A stretch of DNA of 64,000 bases from NCBI GenBank assembly GCA_008363215.1, contig RHKP01000020.1, positions 25,524 through 89,523 of the forward strand. The letters run 5' to 3'. A program made the translations under genes and the position numbers. The DNA comes from Cyanobacteria bacterium CYA. Lineage in GTDB: Bacteria; Planctomycetota; Phycisphaerae; Phycisphaerales; UBA1924. Below are positions 24,685-33,653 of this stretch, in pieces (positions within the stretch are counted from its first letter, which is position 1; each line of letters begins with the position of its first letter). The notes under the pieces were generated by a model. That model saw only the letters and a list, made by a program, of their open reading frames with translations. It was not told the DNA's origin and did no database searches.

Positions 24685-25590
24685 TCAACGCACCGAGACA
24701 TCGGCTTCGTCCAACACCCGCTCAGCATACGAGTTCATCGCGTCCCGCAACTGCTCGAACGACTCCAGCACGTACAGGATCGGCTGAAACTTGTCGATCT
24801 CGAACGTCGTGTTGATGACCCGGTCCAACTCAAAGGCCCGGCGCTCCACCCGGCCCTCACCCACACCCTCGGGCGCGTGCAGGGCGTGGTGGCTCTCGCC
24901 GTGGCTCGATATCAGCCCCGACCCGTAGATCTTCGTCCGCCCGTCCTCGTGGATCAGCCCGAACTCGACCGTGAACCAGAACAGGCGCGCCAGCGGCTCG
25001 GTGTGCTTCGGCGCAGCGTGCAGGGCCGCCTTGCCGTAGGTCTGGAGAAACTCGGCGAACACCGCGTCGGCGTGCAGCGGCACATGCCCGAACACGTCGT
25101 GGATGATGTCCGGCTCGGGCAGGTAGTCCATCTTCTCCCGAGGCCGCACCACGATCGTCGTCGGAAACTCCCGCCGGCTCAGGCACGCAAAGAACGCCTT
25201 GGCCGGCAGATAACCCGGTACCCCGCGGCTCTGCCAGCCCGTCAGCGGCCGCAGATACTCGTTGATCCCCTTGACTGTCCGCTTCGGGTCAAAGGGATCC
25301 TTGGCCGTGCCGAACAGCAACGGCACCCGGTCGGGCACAAGGTTGATCGCCCGCAGGCCGGCCAGGAAGGTGTTCGACGCCTGCTCTTCGAGCACGCTCC
25401 AGCGCTTCTCGTACATCTCGCGCCAGACTTCGTGGTTCTCTTCTGAGTACTTCTCGTAGATCTGACGCACATAGAACTGCGTGGGGTCGATCTGCTCGGC
25501 CGTCTGCCCCTCGGCCGCGTCGGCAGCCGCCTGGGCCCGGACGAACTCCTCCCCGTCGATGATGTTGTTGTACCGGATGTCGCTGCGCAT
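24685..25590 (-). CDS. phhA: phenylalanine-4-hydroxylase
   Basis: A 301-residue protein from ATG 25590 with GAGGAG 6 nt upstream; an in-frame start 35 codons earlier is rejected. The iron-binding facial triad is visible as H164 and H169 in HDVFGHVPLH and Glu209 in WFTVEFGL. EPDIIHDVFGHVP and GLISSHGE are signatures of tetrahydropterin-dependent aromatic amino acid hydroxylases. The reaction converts Phe to Tyr with O2 and a pterin cofactor. No pterin dehydratase gene is nearby. Length matches bacterial PhhA. Confidence 0.92.
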   Translation of the reverse strand: MRSDIRYNNIIDGEEFVRAQAAADAAEGQTAEQIDPTQFYVRQIYEKYSEENHEVWREMYEKRWSVLEEQASNTFLAGLRAINLVPDRVPLLFGTAKDPFDPKRTVKGINEYLRPLTGWQSRGVPGYLPAKAFFACLSRREFPTTIVVRPREKMDYLPEPDIIHDVFGHVPLHADAVFAEFLQTYGKAALHAAPKHTEPLARLFWFTVEFGLIHEDGRTKIYGSGLISSHGESHHALHAPEGVGEGRVERRAFELDRVINTTFEIDKFQPILYVLESFEQLRDAMNSYAERVLDEADVSVR

Positions 25591-25710
25591 GTCGGACTCC
25601 TCGCTCAGACGGAAAACCGGCCAACACAGCATAGCTCGCCTGGTACTTTCACCTGTAATGTTCGCTGAGTGTCCGGAATTGGGGGAGAGCTCCATGATCC
25701 TCGACCAGAT

Positions 25711-26943
25711 CTAGCCGCGAAAACACGCCCACGCCTCATCCTCGCCGATCGCCTGCCCCGCCCCCACCGCCTCTTCAACCCCCATCTCCGCTCGCCTCCG
25801 ATGCACCGCCGCCTGGATGCTGTCGCCCGCGTCGGCCCGCACGATCGGCACGTCGCTCCCGAAAATCAGCCCGACCCCCGGCTGCAGCCCGCTGTCGATC
25901 AGGTCTCGCAGCGGCATCACCCGATCAAGACGCCCAGGCAGTCCGCGACGCAACGCCTCGATGTCATACAGCAGATGGCATGGCTGCACGCTGGCGATCA
26001 CGCCCAGTTCCGCGAATCGCGGCACGTCACCCTCGTCAATCACTTCGCAATGCTCGATGCGGAAACCCGCCGTGCGCGGCCGCACCTTCTCGATCGCGTC
26101 CAGCACCGCCCGCACCGCCCCGTCTCCTATCGCGTGAGCCGCCAGCGGCACGCCCACCTCATCGCACCGGCGCACCGCCGCCTCGATCTGCCCGGACGTC
26201 ATCATCGGCGTGCCGCACGGGTGCTCGCGCCGCCCGTTGATGAACGGGTGCAGCATCCAGGCGGTGCGACTGTTCAACGTCCCGTCGACAAATATCTTCG
26301 CCCCGCCCAGACGCACCCGGCCCGACTCCCACGCCCCGCGCGTGGCCATGACTTCGTCGAGATTGTCCAGCAGCGGCCAGAGGACAAAGTGCCCTTGGGA
26401 GCGCTCCTGGCACAGTTCGGCCAGCGCCGGGCCCAGCCACGTCGGCGCTTTGAGGTCATGCACCTCGACGTACCCGAGGGCGCTCAACGCCTCGACGCTC
26501 CGCTTCACGCAGCGCCGACGCTCATCCGCGTCAGGCTCGGGCACGGCGTGCCAGACCATCGAGGCCGCATTCTCATACACCACTCCGCTCAGCGAACCGT
26601 CCGGCTCGCGACCGAGGATGCCCCCGGGCGGATCGGGCGAGTCTTCGCGCAGTCCCGCGGCCGTCAGCGCCGCTCGACTGGCAATCAGTGCGTGGTAGTC
26701 AAAACACCACGCCGCCAGCACGCGCCCCCCCGCCACGCGCTCGATCTGCTCGATTGTCGGCCAGCGGGCGTCGCTCCAGGCCTCGGGGCGCGCCCCGTGC
26801 GCCAGGATGTCGCCCGGACGGCTCGCCCGCTCGCACAGCGCGTCGATCATCTCCCCACTTGAGCGGCACGCGGACAGATCCACCATGTCCAGGGCCCGCC
26901 CATGCGCAAAAATGTGCGCGTGTGCCTCGCGCAGCCCGCTCAC
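25711..26943 (-). CDS. amidohydrolase family protein (YtcJ-like)
   Basis: A 410-residue protein with GTG start at 26943 overlapping the upstream stop (GTGA). The metal site begins at once with EAHAH (residues 6-10); further ligands fit KIFVDGTLNSRT, AAHAIGDGAV, RIEHCEV and FGSDVPI. YtcJ-type Amidohydro_3 enzymes are usually about 540 residues. This one lacks most of the N-terminal beta-sandwich and the composite C-terminal part, so it may be a minimal form. Metal-dependent hydrolysis of an amide or related bond is expected; the substrate is unknown. Confidence 0.82.
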   Translation of the reverse strand: MSGLREAHAHIFAHGRALDMVDLSACRSSGEMIDALCERASRPGDILAHGARPEAWSDARWPTIEQIERVAGGRVLAAWCFDYHALIASRAALTAAGLREDSPDPPGGILGREPDGSLSGVVYENAASMVWHAVPEPDADERRRCVKRSVEALSALGYVEVHDLKAPTWLGPALAELCQERSQGHFVLWPLLDNLDEVMATRGAWESGRVRLGGAKIFVDGTLNSRTAWMLHPFINGRREHPCGTPMMTSGQIEAAVRRCDEVGVPLAAHAIGDGAVRAVLDAIEKVRPRTAGFRIEHCEVIDEGDVPRFAELGVIASVQPCHLLYDIEALRRGLPGRLDRVMPLRDLIDSGLQPGVGLIFGSDVPIVRADAGDSIQAAVHRRRAEMGVEEAVGAGQAIGEDEAWACFRG

Positions 26944-27599
26944 AGCGATTCACCCGCGTCGAGTACCTCGCGAATCAGCCGCATGGCCTGTTCCTCGTTC
27001 TCAGCCGGGTGCTCGAACTCGACGCGCCGCACGCCGTGCGCAAGGCGAACATCCAGCCCGTGTCCGTCAACCCCGACCACTGTTGCGCTGCCGAGCATGG
27101 TGCCGAAACGACGCCGACACATCTCCACCAGTTTCGGCCCCATCTGGTTGCACGCGCGGCACAGGCGGCTTTCGCATTGGCCCAGCGCATTGACCTGCAT
27201 CAGTTCGTCGCCGTCAAACAGATCATCGTCGAGCCGACCCGAGAGGATCTTCATCCACACCCATACCCCGCCGCGGATGTGCCCGTGGTAGGCCATGTGC
27301 CGGTCTCGCAACCGTTCGGGTACGGGCGGCTCGTGCGCCATCTCCACCACCGCCTCCAGCGTTTCCTCGTCCCCCGGCATGGTCTCGTCGGGCACAAAGA
27401 GCGTGTGCTCGCCCAGTTCGAGCAGTACCCGCGTCACCGAGAATACCAGCAGCCCTGTGGAGCCGTCGATGACGAAGTGGGCGTCCTCGGCCCGGGTCTC
27501 GATTCCGTCGGGGTGGGAGGCCACCAGCCGCCCCAGCCGGTGACGGCGTAACAGCGCGCGGGCCTGTTCCAGCGGCCTGCCCATGCCCCCATTGTCCAT
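26940..27599 (-). CDS. HugZ-like split-barrel protein (PNPOx fold with DUF2470-like end)
   Basis: A 219-residue protein from ATG 27599 (MDNGGM); an ATG at 27584 is also possible. The first 120 residues (RRHRLGRLVASHPDG, FVIDGSTGLLVFSV, GGVWVWMKILSGRL) follow the flavin-reductase-like split-barrel pattern. The C-terminal 75 residues (VVGVDGHGLDVRLAHGVRRV) resemble DUF2470. This combination occurs in heme-degrading HugZ-like proteins. A CRACNQMG segment adds cysteines of unknown use. It is coupled to the amidohydrolase gene. Confidence 0.6.
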   Translation of the reverse strand: MDNGGMGRPLEQARALLRRHRLGRLVASHPDGIETRAEDAHFVIDGSTGLLVFSVTRVLLELGEHTLFVPDETMPGDEETLEAVVEMAHEPPVPERLRDRHMAYHGHIRGGVWVWMKILSGRLDDDLFDGDELMQVNALGQCESRLCRACNQMGPKLVEMCRRRFGTMLGSATVVGVDGHGLDVRLAHGVRRVEFEHPAENEEQAMRLIREVLDAGESL

Positions 27600-27609
27600 C
27601 CGACTTCCC

Positions 27610-27641
27610 ACAAAAACAAGCGAGCCGGTCTCTCGACCGGC
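27610..27641 (-). terminator. intrinsic terminator after the histone-like gene
   Basis: On the minus strand GCCGGTC pairs with GACCGGC around GAGA, followed by a T-rich tail (TCGCTTGTTTTTG). It lies 27 nt past the stop of the lysine-rich gene. Confidence 0.75.
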
Positions 27642-27667
27642 CCGCCTTTGCCTGTGGTTCGACCGGA

Positions 27668-27868
27668 TCAGGCCGGCATTGCCGGAGCGGCCTTGGTGGC
27701 CTTCTTCCGGGTGGCCTTCTTGCGAGTCGCCTTCTTGCGGGTCGCCTTCTTGGCGGTCTTCTTGCGAGTCGCCTTCTTGCGGGTCGCCTTCTTGCGGGTC
27801 GACTTCTTGGCGGTCTTCTTCTTGGCCGCTTTCTTCCTGGTCGCCTTCTTGGCAGTTCTCTTGGCCAT
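27668..27868 (-). CDS. lysine-rich histone H1-like DNA-binding protein
   Basis: A 66-residue protein with AAGGAG 8 nt before the ATG. It consists almost entirely of repeats of the KKATRKKAT type (about half Lys, the rest Ala, Thr, Arg) and ends in KAAPAMPA. This is the composition of bacterial histone H1-like proteins (the chlamydial HC1/HC2 C-terminal domain and AlgP-type repeats) that bind and compact DNA through charge. There are no acidic or aromatic residues. It is monocistronic with its own terminator; a palindrome (GGTTCGCGAACC) lies just upstream. Confidence 0.85.
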   Translation of the reverse strand: MAKRTAKKATRKKAAKKKTAKKSTRKKATRKKATRKKTAKKATRKKATRKKATRKKATKAAPAMPA

Positions 27869-28358
27869 CGTCAGATCTCCTTACAGGTTCGCGAACCGTC
27901 TCTCGCCGGACGCCAAACTCGGCCCGGCACACTACGAGTCATCTGCCTTCATCGGGCTGTCTGACTCAAACACTTGAGCAATCTGATCCCTTCCATCGGA
28001 CGTTCACTCAGCACACCATACACATTTGTGCGCCGTCGTGCGCGCTCTTCAAGCGTCAATCAACACCATCGACTGCATTCTGTCAACCCAATCTCCAACT
28101 TCTCACTCGCTTCCACCTGGCGCGCGCCGCACGCGCGCACGCTCCCTTTCGCCCCCCGCGCGCCCAGGCGACACTTCCGCACGATCCGCTCGCGCGCCGG
28201 CCGCACCCACTCTAACCGCGACAAGATGCCCACAAGATCGGCGCAGTTGCCGACAAGATCGTGCGCGCCCTCCACCATCGAACCGTCGCGCCGCGCTCTG
28301 TGCGCACTGAGTATCGCGCCGCTAGACTTGCTGGCACACCCCTCCCGGAGGTCACTTG
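27869..28358. other. 490-bp divergent promoter region
   Basis: This is the region between the histone-like gene (leftward) and the M16-like gene (rightward). It holds the palindrome at 27886-27897 and a TAGACT box at 28322-28327 that would give the M16-like gene a short leader with GGAGGT. CA- and GC-rich simple sequence fills the rest. No coding frame was supported. Confidence 0.5.
27886..27897. promoter_or_regulatory. 12-bp palindrome GGTTCGCGAACC, possible operator
   Basis: A perfect palindrome 7 nt upstream of the AAGGAG site of the histone-like gene. Its position in the likely leader or promoter suggests a protein-binding site, but no partner is known. Confidence 0.3.
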
Positions 28359-29594
28359 ATGGACTCTCTTCAACTCGCCCAACTCGATCACGGCGCCCAC
28401 CTCATTGTGGAAAAAATTTCTGGTGTGCAGTCCGTGGCGCTCACTTGGATGCTCCCTGTCGGCCCTGCCTACGACCCCGCGCACCTCCTCGGACGCGCCG
28501 CCGTCACCGGCGAGATGCTCCTCCGAGGAGCCGGATCGCTCGATTCCCGCGCCTTCGCCGACGCCGCCGACGCCGTCGGCCTGAACCGATCTGTCGAGCC
28601 CGGCACCCTCTACATGAAGATCGTCGCCTCCTTCCTCTCTGACCGCCTTCCCGATGCACTGCCCCTGCTGATCGATCTCGTCCGTCGCCCTCGTTTCGAC
28701 GACGACGCCTTCGAACCATCCCGCCAACTGGCGCTCCAGGCGCTTGAATCACTACAGGATGATCCGCAGCAGCAGGCCGTCCTCGCCGCTCGCCAGCGTC
28801 ATTACCCGGCACCGCTCAATCGCTCAGGCATGGGCACGCCTGACGGCCTGGCCGCCCTGGACGTCTCCCTCGTTCGCAGCGGCTGGTCGCACGGCGCCGT
28901 CCCGCAGGGCTCCATCATCGCGCTGGCCGGCAACGTCGACCTCCCGCGTGTGCATGACCTGCTGGAGCCGCTGCTGGGCGGCTGGAACGGTGCGGCGCCC
29001 TCGCTGGAGATCGAAAACTCCGCCCCGCGCGGGTACGCCCATCAGCCCGACGACACCAACCAGGCGCAGATCGTCGTCGTCCATGATGCCCCGCCCGCCC
29101 CGCACGACCACGCCGTCCTTGAGCACGTCGTCTGCTCCATCCTCTCCGGCGGCATGTCCGGGCGCCTCTTCACCGAAGTGCGCGAAAAGCGCGGCCTGTG
29201 CTACGCCGTCAGCGCCTCCTACCGCTCCGACCGCGATTTCGGTTCGGTCACCGGTTACGTCGGCACCACCCCCGAACGGGCTCAGGAATCGCTCGATGTC
29301 CTCGTTTCCGAACTGGCGCGCATCACACAAGGCGCCGAGCAGGAAGAGTTCGACCGAGCCATGATCGGGCTGAAGAGTCGCGTGATCTTCAGCGGCGAAT
29401 CCACCCCCGCCCGCGCCGCCGCTCTGGCCTCCGATATGCACAAACTCGGTCGCCCCCGCTCGCTCGATGAGATCACCGCCGAACTCGACGCCGTCACCCT
29501 CGACCGCGTCAATGCCTATCTTTCGACCCGCACCCTGGGAAGGCTCACCATCCAGACGCACGGGCCCGCCGAACTGACGCCCCCGACCAACTGA
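28359..29594 (+). CDS. M16-family peptidase homologue lacking the zinc motif
   Basis: A 411-residue protein; GGAGGT lies 6 nt before the ATG. The overall layout is that of M16B proteins: a start like LIVEKISGVQSVALTWMLPVG, and in the second domain RLFTEVREKRGLCYAVSASY, the pattern conserved in all M16 proteins. Where active members have HxxEH, this protein reads RAAVTGEMLLRG, so the zinc ligands are absent. Inactive M16 subunits usually pair with an active one (as in PqqL or mitochondrial processing peptidase), but no partner gene is adjacent. It is followed after 12 bp by an ABC permease. Confidence 0.8.
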   Translation: MDSLQLAQLDHGAHLIVEKISGVQSVALTWMLPVGPAYDPAHLLGRAAVTGEMLLRGAGSLDSRAFADAADAVGLNRSVEPGTLYMKIVASFLSDRLPDALPLLIDLVRRPRFDDDAFEPSRQLALQALESLQDDPQQQAVLAARQRHYPAPLNRSGMGTPDGLAALDVSLVRSGWSHGAVPQGSIIALAGNVDLPRVHDLLEPLLGGWNGAAPSLEIENSAPRGYAHQPDDTNQAQIVVVHDAPPAPHDHAVLEHVVCSILSGGMSGRLFTEVREKRGLCYAVSASYRSDRDFGSVTGYVGTTPERAQESLDVLVSELARITQGAEQEEFDRAMIGLKSRVIFSGESTPARAAALASDMHKLGRPRSLDEITAELDAVTLDRVNAYLSTRTLGRLTIQTHGPAELTPPTN

Positions 29595-29606
29595 GGACCA
29601 CGCCCA

Positions 29607-31349
29607 GTGCCCCGCGTCATCGCCCGCACCCTCTCCCGCTATGCCCTGTTGATCGCCCTGATCGCCGGCCTCGCCTTCTTCCTTCTTTATCCCATCGGCC
29701 TGACTGTGGCCGGCGGCTTCGCGGCCGACCCCGCCCGCGGACTCACCCTTCGCCCGGAATCGTGGACCCTGGTCCACATCAGACTCGCCTTGAGCGACCC
29801 CGTCATCCGCGATGCCCTGCGAAACTCATTCCTCATCGCCACCGCCACCACCTGCACCGCCATCGTCATCGCACTCCCGCTGGCCACCCTCTCCGCCTGC
29901 TACCGCTTCCCCGGCAAGAAAATCTTCAACGCCCTCATCCTCGTTCCCCTCATCCTCCCGCCCTTCGTCGGCGCCATCGGCGTCCGCGCGCTCCTCGGCC
30001 GCGAAGGCGCCCTCAACGCCCTCTTCGGAACCGAGTTCGATATCCTCGGGCAGGGAAAGTTTCTCGGCGTCGTCGCCGTCCAGTCCCTCAGCCTCTACCC
30101 CATCATCTTCCTCAACGCTGCCGCCTCACTGGCCAACCTCGACCCCGCCCTCAACGAGTCCGCAGAAAATCTCGGCGCCGGGCCCGTCCGACGCTTCTTC
30201 AAGATCACTCTGCCCCTCATCCGCCCGGGGCTCTTTGCCGGCGGCACCATCATCTTCATCTGGTCCTTCACCGAACTGGGCACCCCGCTCATGTTTGACT
30301 TCTACCGCGTCACGCCCGTCCAGATTTTCTACGGCCTCAAGGAAATCGAATCCTCCGCCGAGCCCTACGCACTCACCGTCATCCTGCTCACCTGCGCCAT
30401 CACCTTCTACATCCTCGGACGCACCGTCTTTGGGCGCAAGGGGCATGCCATGTACTCCAAGGCTGCCCGCGCCGCCGATGAGCGCCCGCTCCCCCCGATC
30501 GTCGCCGCCTTGGCCTCGGGCCTGTTCGCCCTCGTCTGCTCGCTGGCCCTGCTCCCGCACGTCGGTGTGATCTTCACCAGCCTCTCCGGCGTCGGCGCGT
30601 GGTACGACTCGGTCCTCCCCACCTCCTACACCCTCCATCACTTTGCCGAAGCCCTCGGCGCTCCCGAGGCCTTCGGCGCTATCCGCAACTCACTCTTCCT
30701 CTCGCTCTCGGCCATGATGCTCGACATCGTCCTGGGCATCCTCATCGCCTACATCGTCGTCCGCACCAAACTCGTGGGGCGACACCTGCTCGACACCCTC
30801 TGTATGCTCCCCTTGGCCGTCCCCGGACTCGTCCTGGCGTTCGGTTTCGTTGCGATGACGCTGCGATGGCCTTTCGGAAAGGGCGGTCCCCTCGAAGGCG
30901 TCTTCGCCGTACTCGGCGCCGACCCCAATCCCTTCCCCTTGCTCGTCTTCGCCTACGCCGTACGCCGACTCCCCTACATCGTCCGCGCCGCCAGCGCCGG
31001 GCTCGAGCAGACCAGTGGCGAACTCGAAGAAGCCGCCATCAACCTGGGCGCCTCACGCATCATGGCCGTACGGCGCGTCATCGTCCCCCTCATCGCCGCC
31101 AACCTCATCGCCGGCGGATTGCTGGTCTTCTCCTTCTCCATGCTCGAAGTCTCCGATTCCATGATCCTCGCGCAAAAGACCAGTCACTTCCCCATCACCA
31201 AGATGATTTTCGAATACATGAACCGCCTCGGCGACGGGCCCTACATCGCCAGCGCCATGGGCGTCTGGGGCATGGTCCTGCTTACCGTCACCCTCTTCGG
31301 CGCCTCACTCATGCTTGGAAAGAAACTCGGCTCCATCTTCCGTGTGTAG
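29607..31349 (+). CDS. Fbp-type ABC transporter permease (duplicated)
   Basis: A 580-residue protein (GTG start) with about twelve membrane helices in two homologous halves. Each half carries a binding-protein-dependent permease EAA loop: NESAENLGAGPVRRFFKITLPLI (split as NESAENLGAG and RRFFKITLPLI) and EEAAINLGASRIMAVRRVIVP. This fused arrangement is typical of ferric iron (FbpB) and some thiamine or polyamine importers. The ATPase and binding-protein genes are not in the adjacent sequence, so the substrate is open. A ribosome site is weak, and translation may depend on the gene 12 bp upstream. Confidence 0.88.
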   Translation: MPRVIARTLSRYALLIALIAGLAFFLLYPIGLTVAGGFAADPARGLTLRPESWTLVHIRLALSDPVIRDALRNSFLIATATTCTAIVIALPLATLSACYRFPGKKIFNALILVPLILPPFVGAIGVRALLGREGALNALFGTEFDILGQGKFLGVVAVQSLSLYPIIFLNAAASLANLDPALNESAENLGAGPVRRFFKITLPLIRPGLFAGGTIIFIWSFTELGTPLMFDFYRVTPVQIFYGLKEIESSAEPYALTVILLTCAITFYILGRTVFGRKGHAMYSKAARAADERPLPPIVAALASGLFALVCSLALLPHVGVIFTSLSGVGAWYDSVLPTSYTLHHFAEALGAPEAFGAIRNSLFLSLSAMMLDIVLGILIAYIVVRTKLVGRHLLDTLCMLPLAVPGLVLAFGFVAMTLRWPFGKGGPLEGVFAVLGADPNPFPLLVFAYAVRRLPYIVRAASAGLEQTSGELEEAAINLGASRIMAVRRVIVPLIAANLIAGGLLVFSFSMLEVSDSMILAQKTSHFPITKMIFEYMNRLGDGPYIASAMGVWGMVLLTVTLFGASLMLGKKLGSIFRV

Positions 31350-31447
31350 AAGATCCGTTCCCTCGGGGTCGAAGTGCCCGGTGCGGCCAGACGCAAGGGG
31401 GTCTTCGTCCGTCACCGAGCGCGCGCCGACGCAAACGAGGCATCGCC

Positions 31448-32203
31448 TTACCTCGCACTCTGGTCTTCGTTCTCCGCGCGCCCGCTCGCCAACTTGTTCA
31501 TCGCCCCCTGCGCAATCTGCCCGATCACCAAAATGATCACGACCGCCGCGACGATTCCGCCCACCACCACCCACTTGGGCTTCTCGGCCTCGCCCCACGC
31601 CGTCAACTGCGAGCCGACTTGCACCGCGATGAACGTCCGCACGCCCAGGCCCACGGCCGTCCCCACGACATAGGTCACCAACGGCACCCCGCACGCGGCC
31701 AGCGCCAGATTCGTCAACGCAAACGGCGAGTTGAGCCGCACCAGCGTCACCACGCCCAGCGTCCCCCAGAAACTGCGCCCGACCAGCGCGTTGCGCACCA
31801 CCCGCGCCTTGGGATGAGACCGAATCTCCCGCTCCGCCCGCTCACGCGCCACCGTCCGCGACACCATGAACGCAATCAGCGACGCCAGCACAAACCCGGC
31901 CTCAGCCCCGGCAAAGCCCCGCCACAAACCGAAGACATAGCCCCCCAGCACCGCCTGGCTCCATGTGGGCAGCAATCCCAATCCCGCGCCCACCGCAAAG
32001 CACGCGATGTAGATCGCCAGCCCTGCCGGCCCCTGCGCCTCCAGCCACGCGGCGATCTCCGGCCCGAACACACCCATCAGCGCCAGGCCCGCCAGCGGCG
32101 TCACCGCCCACACGCCTGCCAGCACCGCCGCCGGCCCCAGCCTCCGCAGCACCGCACCGGTAGTGTCCGACTGTTCGTTGGTACTCGCTTCGTTCATGCT
32201 CAC
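31448..32203 (-). CDS. VTT/TVP38-TMEM64 (DedA-related) membrane protein
   Basis: A 251-residue protein. GTG 32203 is chosen because a TACGCT box ends 6 nt before it; ATG 32197 is the alternative. Five or six membrane helices surround the conserved core GLGLLPTWSQAVLGGYVFG and a later VVTLVRLNSPFALTNLALAACG, which matches the G-x-x-x-(V/I)-x-R-x-x-P motif of VTT proteins. The eukaryotic relatives TMEM41B and VMP1 are lipid scramblases, and bacterial DedA proteins flip undecaprenyl phosphate. The exact substrate is unknown. It is convergent with the ABC permease. Confidence 0.85.
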   Translation of the reverse strand: MSMNEASTNEQSDTTGAVLRRLGPAAVLAGVWAVTPLAGLALMGVFGPEIAAWLEAQGPAGLAIYIACFAVGAGLGLLPTWSQAVLGGYVFGLWRGFAGAEAGFVLASLIAFMVSRTVARERAEREIRSHPKARVVRNALVGRSFWGTLGVVTLVRLNSPFALTNLALAACGVPLVTYVVGTAVGLGVRTFIAVQVGSQLTAWGEAEKPKWVVVGGIVAAVVIILVIGQIAQGAMNKLASGRAENEDQSAR

Positions 32204-32209
32204 GAGCAG

Positions 32210-32215
32210 AGCGTA
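32210..32215 (-). promoter_or_regulatory. -10 box for the VTT gene, leaderless spacing
   Basis: TACGCT on the minus strand ends 6 nt before the GTG at 32203. No Shine-Dalgarno sequence is visible. Confidence 0.4.
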
Positions 32216-32235
32216 GCACGTCGGCACAAAACTGA

Positions 32236-32264
32236 GTTCGCCGGCCCGAATGGAACCGGCGAAC
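32236..32264. repeat. 9-bp perfect inverted repeat in a divergent promoter region
   Basis: GTTCGCCGG (32236-32244) and CCGGCGAAC (32256-32264) flank 11 bases, upstream of the VTT gene. The surrounding 32204-32548 stretch has no convincing gene; a 96-codon frame at 32284 has a purine-rich leader but no coding-like composition. A TACTAT box at 32466-32471 could serve the RNase Z-like gene. Confidence 0.5.
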
Positions 32265-32548
32265 CCGGAGGAGAGAGAGGATCATGAAACCGCGCGCTCT
32301 ACTTTATCAATCGTTCCACCATCTATCTTATTCGCTTTGTGCCTCCGCTGGTTGCAGACGCCTGACCCGATTCGCCTCGTGCCCGCCTGCCCTGCCGCCC
32401 ATACTTCGCTCGAAACTCCCCCGGGGTTCGCTCCCGCCTCATCACCGGCATGTCACACCGGCGCTACTATGGCTCTTTCGGGGTGGTACGCGCCCCCATG
32501 AACCCGGTCCCTTCCTCGTCGGGCGGAAGCCCGGCCGGAGAATTCGGC

Positions 32549-33514
32549 ATGATCCCCAAGCCTCCGCCCCGTGAGGGCTCCCTCGGTTTCCTCTACATCC
32601 ACCCCTTCCGTGTCCAGGGGCTCTCGATCGCCGGCGAAGCCACCTGCGTGCAGATCCCCGAACTCGACGTCTGCTTTGACATGGGCTCGTGCCCGCGTCC
32701 AGCCTTGGCCTGCCGCTTCGCGGCTGTCTCCCACGGACACATGGACCATGTCGGCTCGCTCGCCTACTGGTGCTCCCAGCGCCGCTTCCAGGGCATGGGC
32801 ACCGGCAAGATCGTCTGCGACGCGCGCATCGCCCCGGCCGTCCGCGCCATGATGGAAGGCTTCATCCAACTCGAACGCCAGGAAACCGCCTACGAACTCG
32901 TCGCCCTTGATGCCTCGCCCGGCGTGGAACAGTGCGTCGAAATCAAGAACAACATGATCCTCCGAGCCTTTCACACCGAACATACCGCTCCTTCCGTCGG
33001 GTACTCCGTGCTCGAAAAACGCACCAAACTCCGCGAGGAGTTCGCCGGGCTGCCACAGGAAAAACTCCGCGAACTCAAGGCCCGCGGCACCGAAATCACC
33101 CGCCAACTCGAAATCCCGCTCGTTGCCTATCTGGGTGACACCCTGCCCGGCCCGCACCTGATCCGTGAGGACGTACGCCGCGCGCAGATCATCGTCACGG
33201 AGTGCACGTTCTTCGAGCCTGAGCACCGTGCCCGCGCCCGCGTGGGAATGCACCTCCACGTCGAAGACATCGCCGAGTGGCTTCGCGTCGTCGAGTGCGA
33301 AGCCATGGTTATCACTCACGTCTCACGACGCACCAACCTCGCCTACGCCGTCAAGCGCCTGTCCGAACTGGCCGGACCCGAACTGGCAAGCAGGGTGCAC
33401 TTCCTGATGGACCATCGCACCAACAAGACCCGCTACGAGCGCCAGGCCGAACTGGCACAGGCACGCGAGGCCGAACACGCCCGCCAGGACGCCAAATCAG
33501 ATCTCGACGGTTGA
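32549..33514 (+). CDS. RNase Z-like metallo-beta-lactamase-fold hydrolase
   Basis: A 321-residue protein from ATG 32549, which has GGAG 8 nt upstream; in-frame ATGs at 32498 and 32450 would lengthen it. The metal-binding motif HGHMDH (after FAAVSH) and later histidines in AFHTEHTAPSVGY, YLGDT and VITHVS are those of the RNase Z/ElaC branch of the MBL fold. A family landmark is VAYLGDTLPG followed by IIVTECTFF. tRNA 3'-end processing is possible, and fits the tRNA here without encoded CCA, but an RNase Z-like hydrolase of other function cannot be excluded. It lies upstream of dnaA. Confidence 0.78.
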   Translation: MIPKPPPREGSLGFLYIHPFRVQGLSIAGEATCVQIPELDVCFDMGSCPRPALACRFAAVSHGHMDHVGSLAYWCSQRRFQGMGTGKIVCDARIAPAVRAMMEGFIQLERQETAYELVALDASPGVEQCVEIKNNMILRAFHTEHTAPSVGYSVLEKRTKLREEFAGLPQEKLRELKARGTEITRQLEIPLVAYLGDTLPGPHLIREDVRRAQIIVTECTFFEPEHRARARVGMHLHVEDIAEWLRVVECEAMVITHVSRRTNLAYAVKRLSELAGPELASRVHFLMDHRTNKTRYERQAELAQAREAEHARQDAKSDLDG

Positions 33515-33653
33515 CAGAATCGCGACCTTGGTTTACCGTCAGGACTCTTGGGAGGGCGGGGCACGACGCGTTGGGAGGCATCGCCCGCCACACACATTAA
33601 AGGGCTTTTTCGAGCGGTCGCACTGCGCGCCCCCGCGACGAGGTTGCCGACAC

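Noticed and set aside
27668..27868. Short tandem repeats considered as a possible CRISPR array
   Set aside because: The periodicity is codon-level repetition of a Lys/Ala/Thr/Arg-rich protein; there are no unique spacers of constant length.
30599..32287. 562-codon plus frame spanning the ABC permease end and the VTT gene
   Set aside because: Overlaps two well-supported genes in other frames and reads as Arg/His/Pro-rich shadow sequence.
32284..32574. 96-codon frame with a purine-rich leader
   Set aside because: Spacing from GGAGG to the ATG is long, the product has no coding-like pattern, and it overlaps the start of the RNase Z-like gene.
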